NCBI GenBank assembly: GCA_030431875.1
Contig: JAUIIG010000021.1
Location: forward strand, 1 to 50,821
Length of the DNA stretch: 50,821 bases
Origin: Alphaproteobacteria bacterium
GTDB lineage: Bacteria; Pseudomonadota; Alphaproteobacteria; Sphingomonadales; Sphingomonadaceae
Direction: 5' to 3'
A program made the translations under genes and the position numbers. The notes below the pieces were generated by a model. The model was not told the origin of the DNA and did not search any database. It saw only the letters and a list, made by a program, of their open reading frames with translations. Numbering within the stretch: the stretch's first letter is position 1; every line of letters begins with the position of its first letter. Positions 26,150 to 34,387 of this stretch are shown piece by piece.

Positions 26150-28012
26150 ATGGAAGAACAAGCGCTGGTAATTGCGCTCGTTGGCGTGCTTGGCATAGGC
26201 GCCCAATGGATCGCCTGGCGCACCGGCTGGCCAGCCATCGTGCTGATGCTGGCGGCAGGCATCCTTGTTGGGCCCGTGCTCGGGATCATGGACCCGGAGC
26301 ATGCCTTTGGTGACCTGCTGGAGCCCATGGTTTCCATCGGTGTCGCGCTGATCCTGTTCGAAGGCGGGCTGAGCCTCGATTTCCGGGAGTTCCGCAAATA
26401 CGGCGGTGGCGTGTGGCGGCTGGTGGTCTTCGGCGTGCCCCTCGCCTGGTTGTTCGGTTCGCTCGCCGGATACTATGTCGCCGGCCTCGTCTGGCCGATT
26501 GCCATTCTGTTCGCCGGTGTGCTGGTGGTAACCGGACCAACCGTGGTCCTGCCGCTGCTCCGGCAAAGCTCGGTCCAGCAGCGCCCTTCGACACTGCTCA
26601 AATGGGAAGCCATCGTAAACGATCCCTTCGGCGCACTCTGCGCGGTCATCGCTTACGAGGTGCTGCGCGCGACTGCCAGCGGCAGCTCGGTCTACGAAGT
26701 CGTTCCCGAAATCGCCATCGCCGCAGGTATCTCGGGCCTGATCGGGTTCGCTGCTGCCTGGTTGATCGCCTGGAGCTTCCCGCGCGGCTTCGTGCCCGAA
26801 TTCCTCAAGGTACCCATGCTGCTGGTGGCGGTCATCGGCACCTTCGTCTTCTGCAACCAGATCGAGCATGAAGCAGGCCTGCTCGCCGTCACGGTGATGG
26901 GCATTGCGCTCGCCAACATGAACGTCTCCAGCCTCCGCTCGATCCATCCCTTCAAGCAGAACATCGCGGTGCTGCTGGTCTCGGGCATCTTCATCCTGCT
27001 GTCCGCCAGCCTCGATCTTGACCAGCTGCGCCAGCTCGAATGGCAATTTGCCCTGTTCCTGCTGGCCGTACTGTTCCTCGTGCGCCCGGCCACGGTCCTG
27101 CTCAGCCTGCTGTTTTCCGATGTGCCATGGAACGAGCGCCTGTTCCTCGCCTGGATTGCCCCGCGCGGCATCGTGCTGGTCGCCATTTGCGGCCTGTTCG
27201 CCTTGCGGCTGGAGGAGCTGGGCTATGCCAACGGCACCATTTTGATCGGCCTGAGCTTTGCGGTCGTGGTCACCACGATTGTCGCCCACGGCTTTACCAT
27301 CGACCTCGTTGCCCGCCTGCTGAAGGTAAAGGGTGCCACGCGCCCCGGCCTGCTGATCGTTGGTGCTACGCGCTGGACCATCGCCCTCGCCAAGCAGATG
27401 CACGAGCTCAAGACGCCGGTCATGCTGGTCGATTCCAGCTGGCAGCGGCTCAAGCCTGCGCGGGTAGCGGGCATTCCCACTTATCACGGCGAAATCCTGA
27501 ACGAAGCGACCGAGCATAACCTCGATCTTGCGCCCTACCAGGTGTTGATCGCGGCGACGCACAACGAGGCCTACAACACGCTGGTCTGCTCGGAATTTGC
27601 GCCTGAAATCGGCACTGACAGCGTCTACCAGCTGGGCGAGGAAGGCGACGAGGACGATCCGCGCGCCATGCCCGAATCGCTGCGCGGCCGCTCGCTGTTC
27701 AGCTCCGGCTTTGGCGTGGAAGATGTACAGCAGCGCCAGACTGAAGGCTGGGAATTCCGCCGCACCAAGCTGTCGGACCAGTACGATATCGAGGACGCGC
27801 GCGAGAACCTGCCCAAGGCCACCAACATGCTGTTGCTGGTCAAGCCGGACGGGGCCTTGCGCTTCTTCACCCACGCCGCGCGGCCCGAGCCCGAGCCGGG
27901 CGATACGATTGTCTCCTACTCCCCGCCGCGCACCGCGGCCGCCATAGAGCAGGCCGAGAAGGAGACCGAGAAGGAGGCCGGCGATTCGGGCAACCGGTCG
28001 CCCGCACTATGA
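26150..28012 (+). CDS. cation:proton antiporter (CPA1 family) with C-terminal TrkA-N-like domain
   Basis: A 620-residue protein. Residues 1-395 form a Na+/H+-exchanger-like membrane domain with about 12 helices; FEGGLSLDFREF near 72-83 and AIVNDPFGAL near 154-163 (the ND pair of CPA1 exchangers) are visible. Residues about 400-530 look like a nucleotide-binding TrkA-N domain (RPGLLIVGATRWTIALAKQM, then MLVDSSWQRLKPARVAGIPTYHG). The last 90 residues are acidic and low in structure. The likely role is Na+ or K+ extrusion for pH and salt balance; the ion is not known. It overlaps the OmpA lipoprotein region by 4 nt if that gene starts at 28009. Confidence 0.88.
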   Translation: MEEQALVIALVGVLGIGAQWIAWRTGWPAIVLMLAAGILVGPVLGIMDPEHAFGDLLEPMVSIGVALILFEGGLSLDFREFRKYGGGVWRLVVFGVPLAWLFGSLAGYYVAGLVWPIAILFAGVLVVTGPTVVLPLLRQSSVQQRPSTLLKWEAIVNDPFGALCAVIAYEVLRATASGSSVYEVVPEIAIAAGISGLIGFAAAWLIAWSFPRGFVPEFLKVPMLLVAVIGTFVFCNQIEHEAGLLAVTVMGIALANMNVSSLRSIHPFKQNIAVLLVSGIFILLSASLDLDQLRQLEWQFALFLLAVLFLVRPATVLLSLLFSDVPWNERLFLAWIAPRGIVLVAICGLFALRLEELGYANGTILIGLSFAVVVTTIVAHGFTIDLVARLLKVKGATRPGLLIVGATRWTIALAKQMHELKTPVMLVDSSWQRLKPARVAGIPTYHGEILNEATEHNLDLAPYQVLIAATHNEAYNTLVCSEFAPEIGTDSVYQLGEEGDEDDPRAMPESLRGRSLFSSGFGVEDVQQRQTEGWEFRRTKLSDQYDIEDARENLPKATNMLLLVKPDGALRFFTHAARPEPEPGDTIVSYSPPRTAAAIEQAEKETEKEAGDSGNRSPAL

Positions 28013-28023
28013 GGATGCAGGAT

Positions 28024-28638
28024 ATGCCCAAACCCATGACCATGGTCGCCGCTGGTGTGCTGGCGCTTTCGCTGGCAGCTTGCGATGTTCGCCGCGCCGG
28101 CGAAAATGATGGCGAGACGCCGCTCGAAGAGCCTGACGCGACAGCAGAACCATCGGCGACGCCGAGCGCCACGGAATCTTCTCCCGCTGCCTCGATCCTC
28201 CGCGATGATGAAGCGGTCGATGTGCCGCTGGTGGAAGAACCGGCCGAGCCGGTCGAGCTCACCATTCCCTTTGCCGACGGTCCCGAAATCAGCGCCGCCG
28301 CCGCCCGCCTGCTGGAGCAGCTGCTGCGAGAAGATGCCCTCGACGAGGACTGGCCGGTGATCCTTGCGGGCCACACCGATTCGGGCGGTAACGACCAGGC
28401 CAACCTGCGTTCGTCCCGCGCCCGGGCCGAGGCGGTGGCTGCCTGGCTGGTGGAACGCGGCGTGGCTGACGAGAGGATCGAGGTCATTGCCTTCGGCGAA
28501 CAGAACCCTGTCGCCCCCAATGCCTTGCCGGATGGTACGCCCAACGAGAGCGGGCGGCGCGCCAATCGGCGGGTCGAAGTGCGAATCGCACCGCCCCCGG
28601 CGGACGATGATGGCGCAGGCTTTGATCAGGGCGCTTGA
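28024..28638 (+). CDS. OmpA-family lipoprotein
   Basis: A 204-residue protein. MPKPMTMVAAGVLALSLAAC is a lipoprotein signal with Cys20. A 45-residue linker rich in Glu, Pro, Ala and Ser follows. Residues about 80-195 form an OmpA-type peptidoglycan-binding domain (AGHTDSGGNDQANLRSSRAR and RRANRRVEVRI). The ATG at 28024 is preferred because GAGG lies 9 nt upstream; an ATG at 28009 overlaps the antiporter stop (ATGA) and would add MRMQD before the signal. Its coupling to the antiporter suggests co-expression, but no joint function is known. Confidence 0.85.
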   Translation: MPKPMTMVAAGVLALSLAACDVRRAGENDGETPLEEPDATAEPSATPSATESSPAASILRDDEAVDVPLVEEPAEPVELTIPFADGPEISAAAARLLEQLLREDALDEDWPVILAGHTDSGGNDQANLRSSRARAEAVAAWLVERGVADERIEVIAFGEQNPVAPNALPDGTPNESGRRANRRVEVRIAPPPADDDGAGFDQGA

Positions 28639-28664
28639 CGACAGGCCCAAAGCGGTGGCAATCG
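28635..28664 (+). promoter_or_regulatory. candidate promoter for tRNA-Gly overlapping the OmpA stop codon
   Basis: TTGACG at 28635-28640 contains the TGA stop of the OmpA lipoprotein gene and looks like a -35 box. A weak -10 (CAATCG) lies 18 nt downstream, just before the tRNA. Only the -35 part is good. Confidence 0.3.
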
Positions 28665-28677
28665 CGCCATCGAGCGG

Positions 28678-28751
28678 GCGGGTATAGCATAGTGGTAATG
28701 CTCCAGCCTTCCAAGCTGGCTAGAGGGGTTCGATTCCCCTTACCCGCTCCA
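28678..28751 (+). tRNA. tRNA-Gly (anticodon TCC)
   Basis: A 74-nt cloverleaf with an encoded CCA. The acceptor stem is GCGGGTA/TACCCGC with discriminator T, the anticodon stem is CCAGC/GCTGG around the loop CTTCCAA with anticodon TCC, and the T-arm is AGGGG-TTCGATT-CCCCT. It follows the OmpA lipoprotein gene by 39 nt. Confidence 0.97.
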
Positions 28752-28860
28752 GCTCACTCCCCTTTCCGCATCGCCTGAATAAGGCACCAATCCTGTGGCA
28801 TTTTCTGCCGCGCGCAGTTGTTCCAACCTCTTGCCTGTTACGGGCAACAGGAGTGTGGGA

Positions 28861-29163
28861 ATGAGCGAAGGACGGGCAATCGGGCAGGTGCCGTCAAGCG
28901 GCTGGAAACTATGGGCATCGGGCTTTGCTGGAGCTCTGCTCGCCTTTGCCATCGGCAAGCTGTCCGGCGCGGGGTCTGGCGAGGTATTCTACCAGCCAGG
29001 GCAGGATGTCGGCTTTGCCGTGGGCTATGGCCTCGGCATCGGGGTGCTTGTCTGGCTGGCCTTCAACTTCACCACACTGCGTGGCAGCAGGTGGCCGCGC
29101 AAGCTGCCGGTCTACCTCGTCATCGCACTGGGCGGCACGCTGGGCGTACTGTCCAATATCTAG
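28861..29163 (+). CDS. small membrane protein of unknown function
   Basis: A 100-residue protein with three hydrophobic segments (about residues 15-33, 48-68 and 80-98) and a polar N terminus. No family was recognised. The ATG at 28861 has an AGGAG 7-8 nt upstream. An in-frame GTG at 28795 would add 22 residues without membrane character and start right after the tRNA. It lies between tRNA-Gly and a convergent NTF2-like gene and may be a lineage-specific protein. Confidence 0.6.
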   Translation: MSEGRAIGQVPSSGWKLWASGFAGALLAFAIGKLSGAGSGEVFYQPGQDVGFAVGYGLGIGVLVWLAFNFTTLRGSRWPRKLPVYLVIALGGTLGVLSNI

Positions 29164-29182
29164 CGGGGCGCAGGCGGACCCA

Positions 29183-29566
29183 TCAGGGCTTGAAGCGTCC
29201 GCCGCGGATGTGGGTAAAACGATTGCCGCTTTCGTCGAGGTCGTACCAGGCGATGGTTTCGACTGTGCGCACGTCTCCCGCCTTGGTGGCACCGAATTCG
29301 TAGTCCGGCCAGTCGACCAGCGTCTTGAACGTCGTGCGGCAGTACATGGCGACGTTGCGCGGTCCTATCAGGAGGCCTTGCAGCACGACTTCCTCGTCGA
29401 TGCGGCTGCGCACAACCTTGTAGAAATCGACAATCCCTTGCCGACCCTCGATCCGCTTGGTGCTGCCGAGTTCGAACACCACGTCCTCGGCGTAAAAGCG
29501 GCTGAAGCCGTCGAAGTCTGCCGCATTAAAGGCGGCGACGTACTGGCGGAAATCGTCTTCGGTCAT
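29183..29566 (-). CDS. NTF2-like (SnoaL-type) protein
   Basis: A 127-residue cone-shaped alpha+beta fold protein. It starts MTEDDFRQYVAAFNAADFDG and has the SnoaL pattern FYAEDVVFEL, then a C-terminal strand pair ending HIRGGRFKP. Family members range from isomerases to hydrolases and binding proteins, so no reaction is assigned. The ATG overlaps the panC stop as ATGA, so it is translated with panC. Confidence 0.8.
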   Translation of the reverse strand: MTEDDFRQYVAAFNAADFDGFSRFYAEDVVFELGSTKRIEGRQGIVDFYKVVRSRIDEEVVLQGLLIGPRNVAMYCRTTFKTLVDWPDYEFGATKAGDVRTVETIAWYDLDESGNRFTHIRGGRFKP

Positions 29567-30414
29567 GCTGTCACCGGCTTGTTGTCGATCAGGCGGGTGC
29601 CGCCGATGCGGGCGGCGACGAACAGGCGGGCGTTGCCATTCTCGTGGTCAAGCGGGGCAATCGAATCGGCATCGCGCATTTCGGCATAGTCGACGTTGGC
29701 AAAGCCGCCGTCGAGCAGGGCCGCCTTCAGCAGGCCAAGGACCTTGGCCACCTCAGCGCCGCCGGTGATCGCGGCAATGGCCATGTCCATGGCGCGCGGC
29801 AGCACGGCGGCAGCGGCGCGGTCTTCGGCCGAAAGGTAGGCGTTGCGGCTGCTCTTCGCCAAGCCGTCTTCATCGCGCACGGTCGGCACGCCGTGGATTG
29901 CATCGACATGTGGCAGCACCAGGTCGAGATCGCGCGCCATGCGGCGGATAACCGCGAGCTGCTGCCAGTCCTTCTCGCCGAACAGCGCCATGTCGGGACG
30001 CACCTGGTTGAATAGCTTGCACACCACCGTCGCCACGCCGTCGAAGTGGCCGGGTCTATCGGCACCACAAAGGCCCGCACTGACACCAGAGACGCTGATA
30101 TTGGTGGCATAACCTTCGGGATACATGGCCTCGACCGTCGGTGCCCAGAGCAGGGCCACGCCTTCCGCTTCCAGCTTGGCTGAATCTTCCGCCAGCTGGC
30201 GCGGATAGGCATCGAGATCCTCGTTCGGGCCGAACTGCCGTGGATTGACGAAGATCGAGGCGGCCACGTGGTCCGCCTTCTTTGCTGCCTCGCGCACCAG
30301 CGTCAGATGCCCTTCGTGGAGCGCACCCATGGTCGGCACCAGGGCGATCGTGCCTGACGCGCGCAATTCATCCACAGCTTGGCGCAGGTCTTTCAGGGTA
30401 GTGGCGGTTTGCAT
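29563..30414 (-). CDS. panC: pantoate-beta-alanine ligase
   Basis: A 283-residue enzyme that condenses pantoate and beta-alanine with ATP to form pantothenate, the coenzyme A precursor. VPTMGALHEGHLTLV near residues 26-40 carries the HxGH nucleotide-binding motif, FGEKDWQQLAVIRR near 145-158 is intact, and DGLAKSSRNAYLS near 181-193 holds the KMSKS-like loop. The ATG at 30414 (MQTATTLKDL) is the conserved start; the frame open up to 30567 is not supported upstream. It is divergent from mipZ, with a 68-nt spacer that must hold both promoters. Confidence 0.96.
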   Translation of the reverse strand: MQTATTLKDLRQAVDELRASGTIALVPTMGALHEGHLTLVREAAKKADHVAASIFVNPRQFGPNEDLDAYPRQLAEDSAKLEAEGVALLWAPTVEAMYPEGYATNISVSGVSAGLCGADRPGHFDGVATVVCKLFNQVRPDMALFGEKDWQQLAVIRRMARDLDLVLPHVDAIHGVPTVRDEDGLAKSSRNAYLSAEDRAAAAVLPRAMDMAIAAITGGAEVAKVLGLLKAALLDGGFANVDYAEMRDADSIAPLDHENGNARLFVAARIGGTRLIDNKPVTA

Positions 30415-30482
30415 GCGGCTGGACCTCGGATAGACTACGGGCTCTGGCCTAGCGGCCTGCAACCCCGAGAGAAAGGCCAAGC

Positions 30483-31313
30483 ATGGCAGCACCGCACCGG
30501 ATTGTCTTCGCCAACGAAAAGGGCGGCACCGGCAAGTCCACCACTGCGGTGCACGTGGCCGTTGCACTCGCCTACCAGGGGGCGAAGGTTGCCGCGCTCG
30601 ACCTCGATACGCGGCAGAAGACCTTTTTCCGCTATTGCGAGAACCGCGCCGAGACCCAGCTCCGCCGGAACGTGGAGCTGCCCGGCCCGGTGTTCGACAT
30701 CTGCCACGGCGACACGATCGAGGTGCTGGAAGAAGAGGCCGAACGTATTGGCGAAGGCGCCGACTTCTTGCTGTTCGACACGCCGGGCCGCGACGATCCC
30801 TTCGCGCGCCACGTCGCCGCCAGCGCCGATACGCTGGTGACGCCGATGAACGACAGCTTCGTCGACTTCGACCTGATCGGCCATGTCGATGCCGAAAGCT
30901 TCAAGGTGCGCAAACTCTCCTTCTATGCCGAGCTGATCTGGGAGGCGCGGATCAAGCGCAGCCGGGCGCAGATCGAGCAGCAGCGCCGCGAGATGGACTG
31001 GGTGGTGGTGCGCAACCGCACCGGCTTCACCGACGCGCGCAACCAGCGCCGTATCGACCAGGCCCTGACCGAGCTTTCCAAGCGCGTTGGCTTTCGCGTA
31101 TCGCAGGGCCTGTCCGAACGCGTGATCTACCGCGAGCTGTTCCCCTCGGGACTGACCTTGCTCGACAAGGGGCACCTGGGCGAGCTGGGCACCAGCCACC
31201 TCGTTGCCCGCCAGGAAGTGCGTAGCCTGGTAGCGAACCTGCGGTTGCCCATGCCTTCGGGCCGGGAAGAGGCGGCGCGTCCAGCTACCCGTCCCGTGGC
31301 AGAGATGGCGTAA
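30483..31313 (+). CDS. mipZ: division-plane positioning ATPase MipZ
   Basis: A 276-residue ParA/MinD-type ATPase. The deviant Walker A motif is FANEKGGTGKST near residues 9-20, the switch region is LDLDTRQKTFFRYCENR near 40-56, and FDTPGRDDPFARHVA is Walker B-like. These are the MipZ features known from Caulobacter, where MipZ forms a gradient from ParB at the poles and blocks FtsZ away from mid-cell. Residues 175-235 carry the conserved VRNRTGFTDARNQRR region. The J-domain gene starts 5 nt after the stop. Identity rests on sequence and on presence in an alphaproteobacterium. Confidence 0.95.
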   Translation: MAAPHRIVFANEKGGTGKSTTAVHVAVALAYQGAKVAALDLDTRQKTFFRYCENRAETQLRRNVELPGPVFDICHGDTIEVLEEEAERIGEGADFLLFDTPGRDDPFARHVAASADTLVTPMNDSFVDFDLIGHVDAESFKVRKLSFYAELIWEARIKRSRAQIEQQRREMDWVVVRNRTGFTDARNQRRIDQALTELSKRVGFRVSQGLSERVIYRELFPSGLTLLDKGHLGELGTSHLVARQEVRSLVANLRLPMPSGREEAARPATRPVAEMA

Positions 31314-31318
31314 CGGCG

Positions 31319-31603
31319 GTGGCCAAGTTCGTCGTCCTCGCCGCGATCGGGGTGATCTTCTTCCGCTGGATCACGGGCCGCTGGCCGTGGCAGCCCAAGG
31401 TTTCCACCCGCAACCAGGCGCTGTTCCGCGCCCGCCGCCTGCTGGGCGTGGAGGCGCGCGCTAAGCGATCTGACATAATTGCCGCGCATAAGCGGCTCGT
31501 TGCCATGGTCCATCCAGACAAGGGCGGCACGAACGATCAGGTGCACGAGGCCAACGCCGCGCGGGACCTGTTGCTGGACGAACTGCCCGACGGCGTGGAA
31601 TAG
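31319..31603 (+). CDS. membrane-anchored J-domain protein
   Basis: A 94-residue protein with one N-terminal hydrophobic segment (about residues 2-20) followed by a short J domain: RARRLLGV, AAHKRLVAMVHPDKGGTNDQVHEANAARDLLL with the HPD motif at about residues 65-67. It resembles TIM14/Pam18-type J proteins, which stimulate an Hsp70 at a membrane. The start is GTG at 31319, 5 nt after mipZ, so the two are probably co-translated. A link between MipZ and a DnaK partner is not known and would be speculation. Confidence 0.82.
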   Translation: MAKFVVLAAIGVIFFRWITGRWPWQPKVSTRNQALFRARRLLGVEARAKRSDIIAAHKRLVAMVHPDKGGTNDQVHEANAARDLLLDELPDGVE

Positions 31604-31632
31604 CGCCCTGGGCCTGTCGCCAAGGAGCTGAA

Positions 31633-33063
31633 ATGAGTCACCAATTCCATCCCACTGTCCTGCGCGAGTACGATATTCGCGGGATCATTGGCGAGACGCT
31701 GGGCCCGGACGATGCCCGCGCCATTGGCCGCGGCTTCGGCACACTGCTGCGGCGCGACCTGGATGGCGTTGTGGATCGACCCATGGTGGCAGTAGGTTAC
31801 GACGGCCGCGTCAGCTCCCCCATGCTCGAACATGCCCTGATCGAAGGGCTGACGGCGAGCGGCTGCGATGTGCGCCGCATCGGCATGGGCGCGACCCCCA
31901 TGCTCTATTATGCCGAGGCGTCAGCCGAAGAGGTGCATGGCGGCATTCAGATAACTGGCAGCCACAATCCCGCCAATTACAATGGCTTCAAGATGGTATT
32001 TCGTGGCCGTCCCTTCTTCGGGGCCGACATCCAGACCCTTGGTGTCATGGCGGCAGAGGGGGACTGGATCGATGGGACCGGCAGCGTCGAAAGCGTCGAC
32101 ATCATCGAAGAGTATGTCGAGCGTATGCTGGCTGCACTCGCGGGGGTGGACGAGGCCGTCCTCGCCGGCCTGAGGGTCGGCTGGGACGCGGGCAACGGCG
32201 CCGCCGGGCCCGCGCTGGAGCTCCTCGCCCAGCGCCTTCCGGGTGAGCACCACCTGCTGTTCACTGAAGTCGACGGAAATTTTCCCAATCATCACCCTGA
32301 TCCCACTGTCGAGGCGAACCTTGCCGACCTGCGCAAGCTTGTCGCCGAGAAGAACCTCGACTTCGGAGTGGCTTTCGACGGCGATGGCGACCGGATCGGC
32401 GCCATCGACGGCGAAGGCCGCGTCATATGGGGGGATCAACTACTGATGATCTATGCAGAGGATCTATTAGCGAGAATACCTAACGCCACGGTCATTGCCG
32501 ACGTAAAGGCCAGCCGGGCACTGTTCGATCGCGTGTCGGCCTGCGGCGGCAAACCGGTGATGTGGAAGACCGGCCACTCGCTGATTAAGTCCAAAATGAA
32601 GGAAGTTTCTTCGCCTCTCGCTGGCGAGATGAGCGGACACGTCTTCTTCGCCGACGAATATTACGGGTTCGACGACGCGCTCTATGCCGGTGTGCGCCTG
32701 CTCGCCGCCTCGGCGCGACTGGGCAAGTCGGTGACCCAGCTGCGCGGCGAGATGCCCGCAATGCTCAACACGCCGGAAATGCGCTTCCAGGTCGATGAAA
32801 GCCGCAAGTTTGCCGCCATCGACGAGGTCAAGGCGCGCTTGACCGGCGACGACGTGCCTGAGGGCATCGAGGTCAACGCTACCGACGGCGTGCGCGTCAA
32901 CACGCCCGACGGCTGGTGGCTGCTGCGCGCTTCCAACACGCAGGACGTGCTGGTGGCCCGCGCCGAGAGCGACAGCGAGGAAGGCCTTGAGCGCCTGCTC
33001 GCGCTGATTGATGAACAACTGGCGCTGAGCGGCCTCGAACGCGGCGAAAGCGTGGGACACTGA
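31633..33063 (+). CDS. pgmG: phosphomannomutase / phosphoglucomutase
   Basis: A 476-residue alpha-D-phosphohexomutase. The phosphoserine loop is TGSHNPANYNGFK near residues 107-119, the metal loop is DGDGDRIG near 249-256, the sugar-specificity loop is GEMSGHVFF near 331-339, and the phosphate-binding RASNTQ lies near 435-440. The N-terminal REYDIRGIIG is typical of AlgC/PgmG. The enzyme supplies mannose-1-P and glucose-1-P for surface polysaccharide. Two short internal patches (about 32430-32490 and 32580-32640) are lower in GC. It starts 30 nt after the J-domain gene. Confidence 0.95.
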   Translation: MSHQFHPTVLREYDIRGIIGETLGPDDARAIGRGFGTLLRRDLDGVVDRPMVAVGYDGRVSSPMLEHALIEGLTASGCDVRRIGMGATPMLYYAEASAEEVHGGIQITGSHNPANYNGFKMVFRGRPFFGADIQTLGVMAAEGDWIDGTGSVESVDIIEEYVERMLAALAGVDEAVLAGLRVGWDAGNGAAGPALELLAQRLPGEHHLLFTEVDGNFPNHHPDPTVEANLADLRKLVAEKNLDFGVAFDGDGDRIGAIDGEGRVIWGDQLLMIYAEDLLARIPNATVIADVKASRALFDRVSACGGKPVMWKTGHSLIKSKMKEVSSPLAGEMSGHVFFADEYYGFDDALYAGVRLLAASARLGKSVTQLRGEMPAMLNTPEMRFQVDESRKFAAIDEVKARLTGDDVPEGIEVNATDGVRVNTPDGWWLLRASNTQDVLVARAESDSEEGLERLLALIDEQLALSGLERGESVGH

Positions 33064-33068
33064 AAGGA

Positions 33069-33878
33069 ATGACCATGTTCGGCAAATTTATCGGTTCTGC
33101 GGGCCTTGCCCTTGCTCTGGCCGTGGCACCTGCGCCGGTGCTGGCACAGGATGATGAGGCCGAAGCGGCGCTGGCGGCTCTCGCGGCGGGCTTCGAGGTC
33201 GAACCGCTGACTCCCGAACAGGAAGCCCGCCTGCCGCTGGCCCGCGAGATTGTCGAACGGGTCCTGCCCGAAGGCACCATGGGCGAAATGATGGGCTCCA
33301 TGTTCGATGGCATGCTGGGTCCGCTTGCCGAGCTTGGTGCACAGGACAGCGACGGCGCGCTTGCCAATGCCCTGGGCTACTCCGCCAGCGAGCTGGGCAT
33401 TGATGACGAGGCGACCGAAGCAGCGCTGGCGATCATCGACCCGGCCTGGCGCGAGCGTGATGCCCTGGCCGTCGAGATGACCCAGGCCATGATGGGCGAC
33501 ATGATGACGCGGATGGAGCCGCTGATGCGCGATGTCATGGCGCAGCTCTATGCCATCTATTTCGACGACACCGAGCTGGCCGATATCAATGCCTTCTTCG
33601 CTACCGAAAGCGGCGCCAACTATGCCCGGCAAAGCTATCGCATGGCTTCCGACCCGCGAGTCATGGCGGCAGTTTTCTCCAATCCCGACCTGCTTTTCGG
33701 CCCGATGATGGAATCGGCGGCAGAGATGGAGGCGGCCATGGAAGCCGTTCCCGCGGCGCGCGGACTGGCCGATCTCAGCGATGAAGAGGTGGCGCGGCTG
33801 GTCGAACTGACCGGACTGGAACGCGAGGATATCGAATACGGCATGGAATATGCGGCCGGTACGGGCGGCGGATTCTAG
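33069..33878 (+). CDS. exported DUF2059-like protein
   Basis: A 269-residue secreted protein. Residues 1-26 are a Sec signal ending VLAQDDE. The middle (about 130-210) resembles DUF2059, with ADINAFFATESGANYARQSYRM matching the usual F..S..G pattern. The chain is unusually rich in methionine and acidic residues. Function is unknown; a periplasmic location is expected. It starts 6 nt after pgmG and is probably in the same transcript. Confidence 0.75.
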   Translation: MTMFGKFIGSAGLALALAVAPAPVLAQDDEAEAALAALAAGFEVEPLTPEQEARLPLAREIVERVLPEGTMGEMMGSMFDGMLGPLAELGAQDSDGALANALGYSASELGIDDEATEAALAIIDPAWRERDALAVEMTQAMMGDMMTRMEPLMRDVMAQLYAIYFDDTELADINAFFATESGANYARQSYRMASDPRVMAAVFSNPDLLFGPMMESAAEMEAAMEAVPAARGLADLSDEEVARLVELTGLEREDIEYGMEYAAGTGGGF

Positions 33879-33933
33879 TTTCCCGCAGCGGTTCGCCATG
33901 GTGGACCACACAGGCACACCATAAGCGCAAGGA

Positions 33934-33962
33934 TTGACTCATCGGCGCTTCGGTGTTCGATT
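33934..33962 (+). promoter_or_regulatory. candidate promoter upstream of the DUF4282 gene
   Basis: TTGACT (33934-33939), a 17-nt spacer, then a weak TCGATT (33957-33962). The spacing is ideal, but the -10 matches only half of the consensus. It lies about 30 nt before the ATG at 33993. Confidence 0.35.
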
Positions 33963-33992
33963 GCGCGCCTGCTTAACCAAAAGGGGGCTTTT

Positions 33993-34310
33993 ATGGGTGG
34001 TTTTTCTTTCGGCGATCTTTTCCAGTTCGAAAAGATGGTGGCACCGGTGGTGCTCAAGGTGGTCTACTGGCTGGGACTGGTCGGCATCGTCATCTGGTTG
34101 CTCATCGCGCTGGGCGCGGCTGTAACGATGATGGACTACAACGTGGGTGGCGGTTTGCTGGGCGTACTGGTTGCCGTGGTCGGATCGGCCTTCGGTGTGC
34201 TTGTCTGGCGCATCATGATCGAAGTCTACATGGTGCTGTTCGGCATCCACCAGCGTCTCGGCGAAGTACGTGACGCGCTGAAGGGCGACAAGGAAACGCC
34301 CGCCGAATAA
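33993..34310 (+). CDS. DUF4282 membrane protein
   Basis: A 105-residue protein with two strong hydrophobic segments (about residues 22-48 and 54-80) between FSFGDLFQFEKMVAPVVLK and FGIHQRLGEVRDAL, the typical DUF4282 layout. It has a good ribosome site (GGGGG within AAAGGGGGC) before the ATG. Function is unknown. A perfect 11-bp hairpin follows its stop. Confidence 0.85.
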   Translation: MGGFSFGDLFQFEKMVAPVVLKVVYWLGLVGIVIWLLIALGAAVTMMDYNVGGGLLGVLVAVVGSAFGVLVWRIMIEVYMVLFGIHQRLGEVRDALKGDKETPAE

Positions 34311-34317
34311 CCAATTC

Positions 34318-34349
34318 CCGCTCCCGCCGCACCGACGTGGCGGGAGCGG
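34318..34349 (+). terminator. strong hairpin after the DUF4282 gene (terminator-like, no U-tract)
   Basis: CCGCTCCCGCC (34318-34328), 10-nt loop, GGCGGGAGCGG (34339-34349): a perfect 11-bp stem 7 nt after the DUF4282 stop. No run of T follows, so it may act as a processing or pause site, or a Rho-linked terminator. A potential GTG start at 34337 for the helicase gene would lie inside the stem, which argues against that start. Confidence 0.6.
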
Positions 34350-34387
34350 ACTTGGCCACTGGCCATTCGGCCATTACCTCCGGGTCT

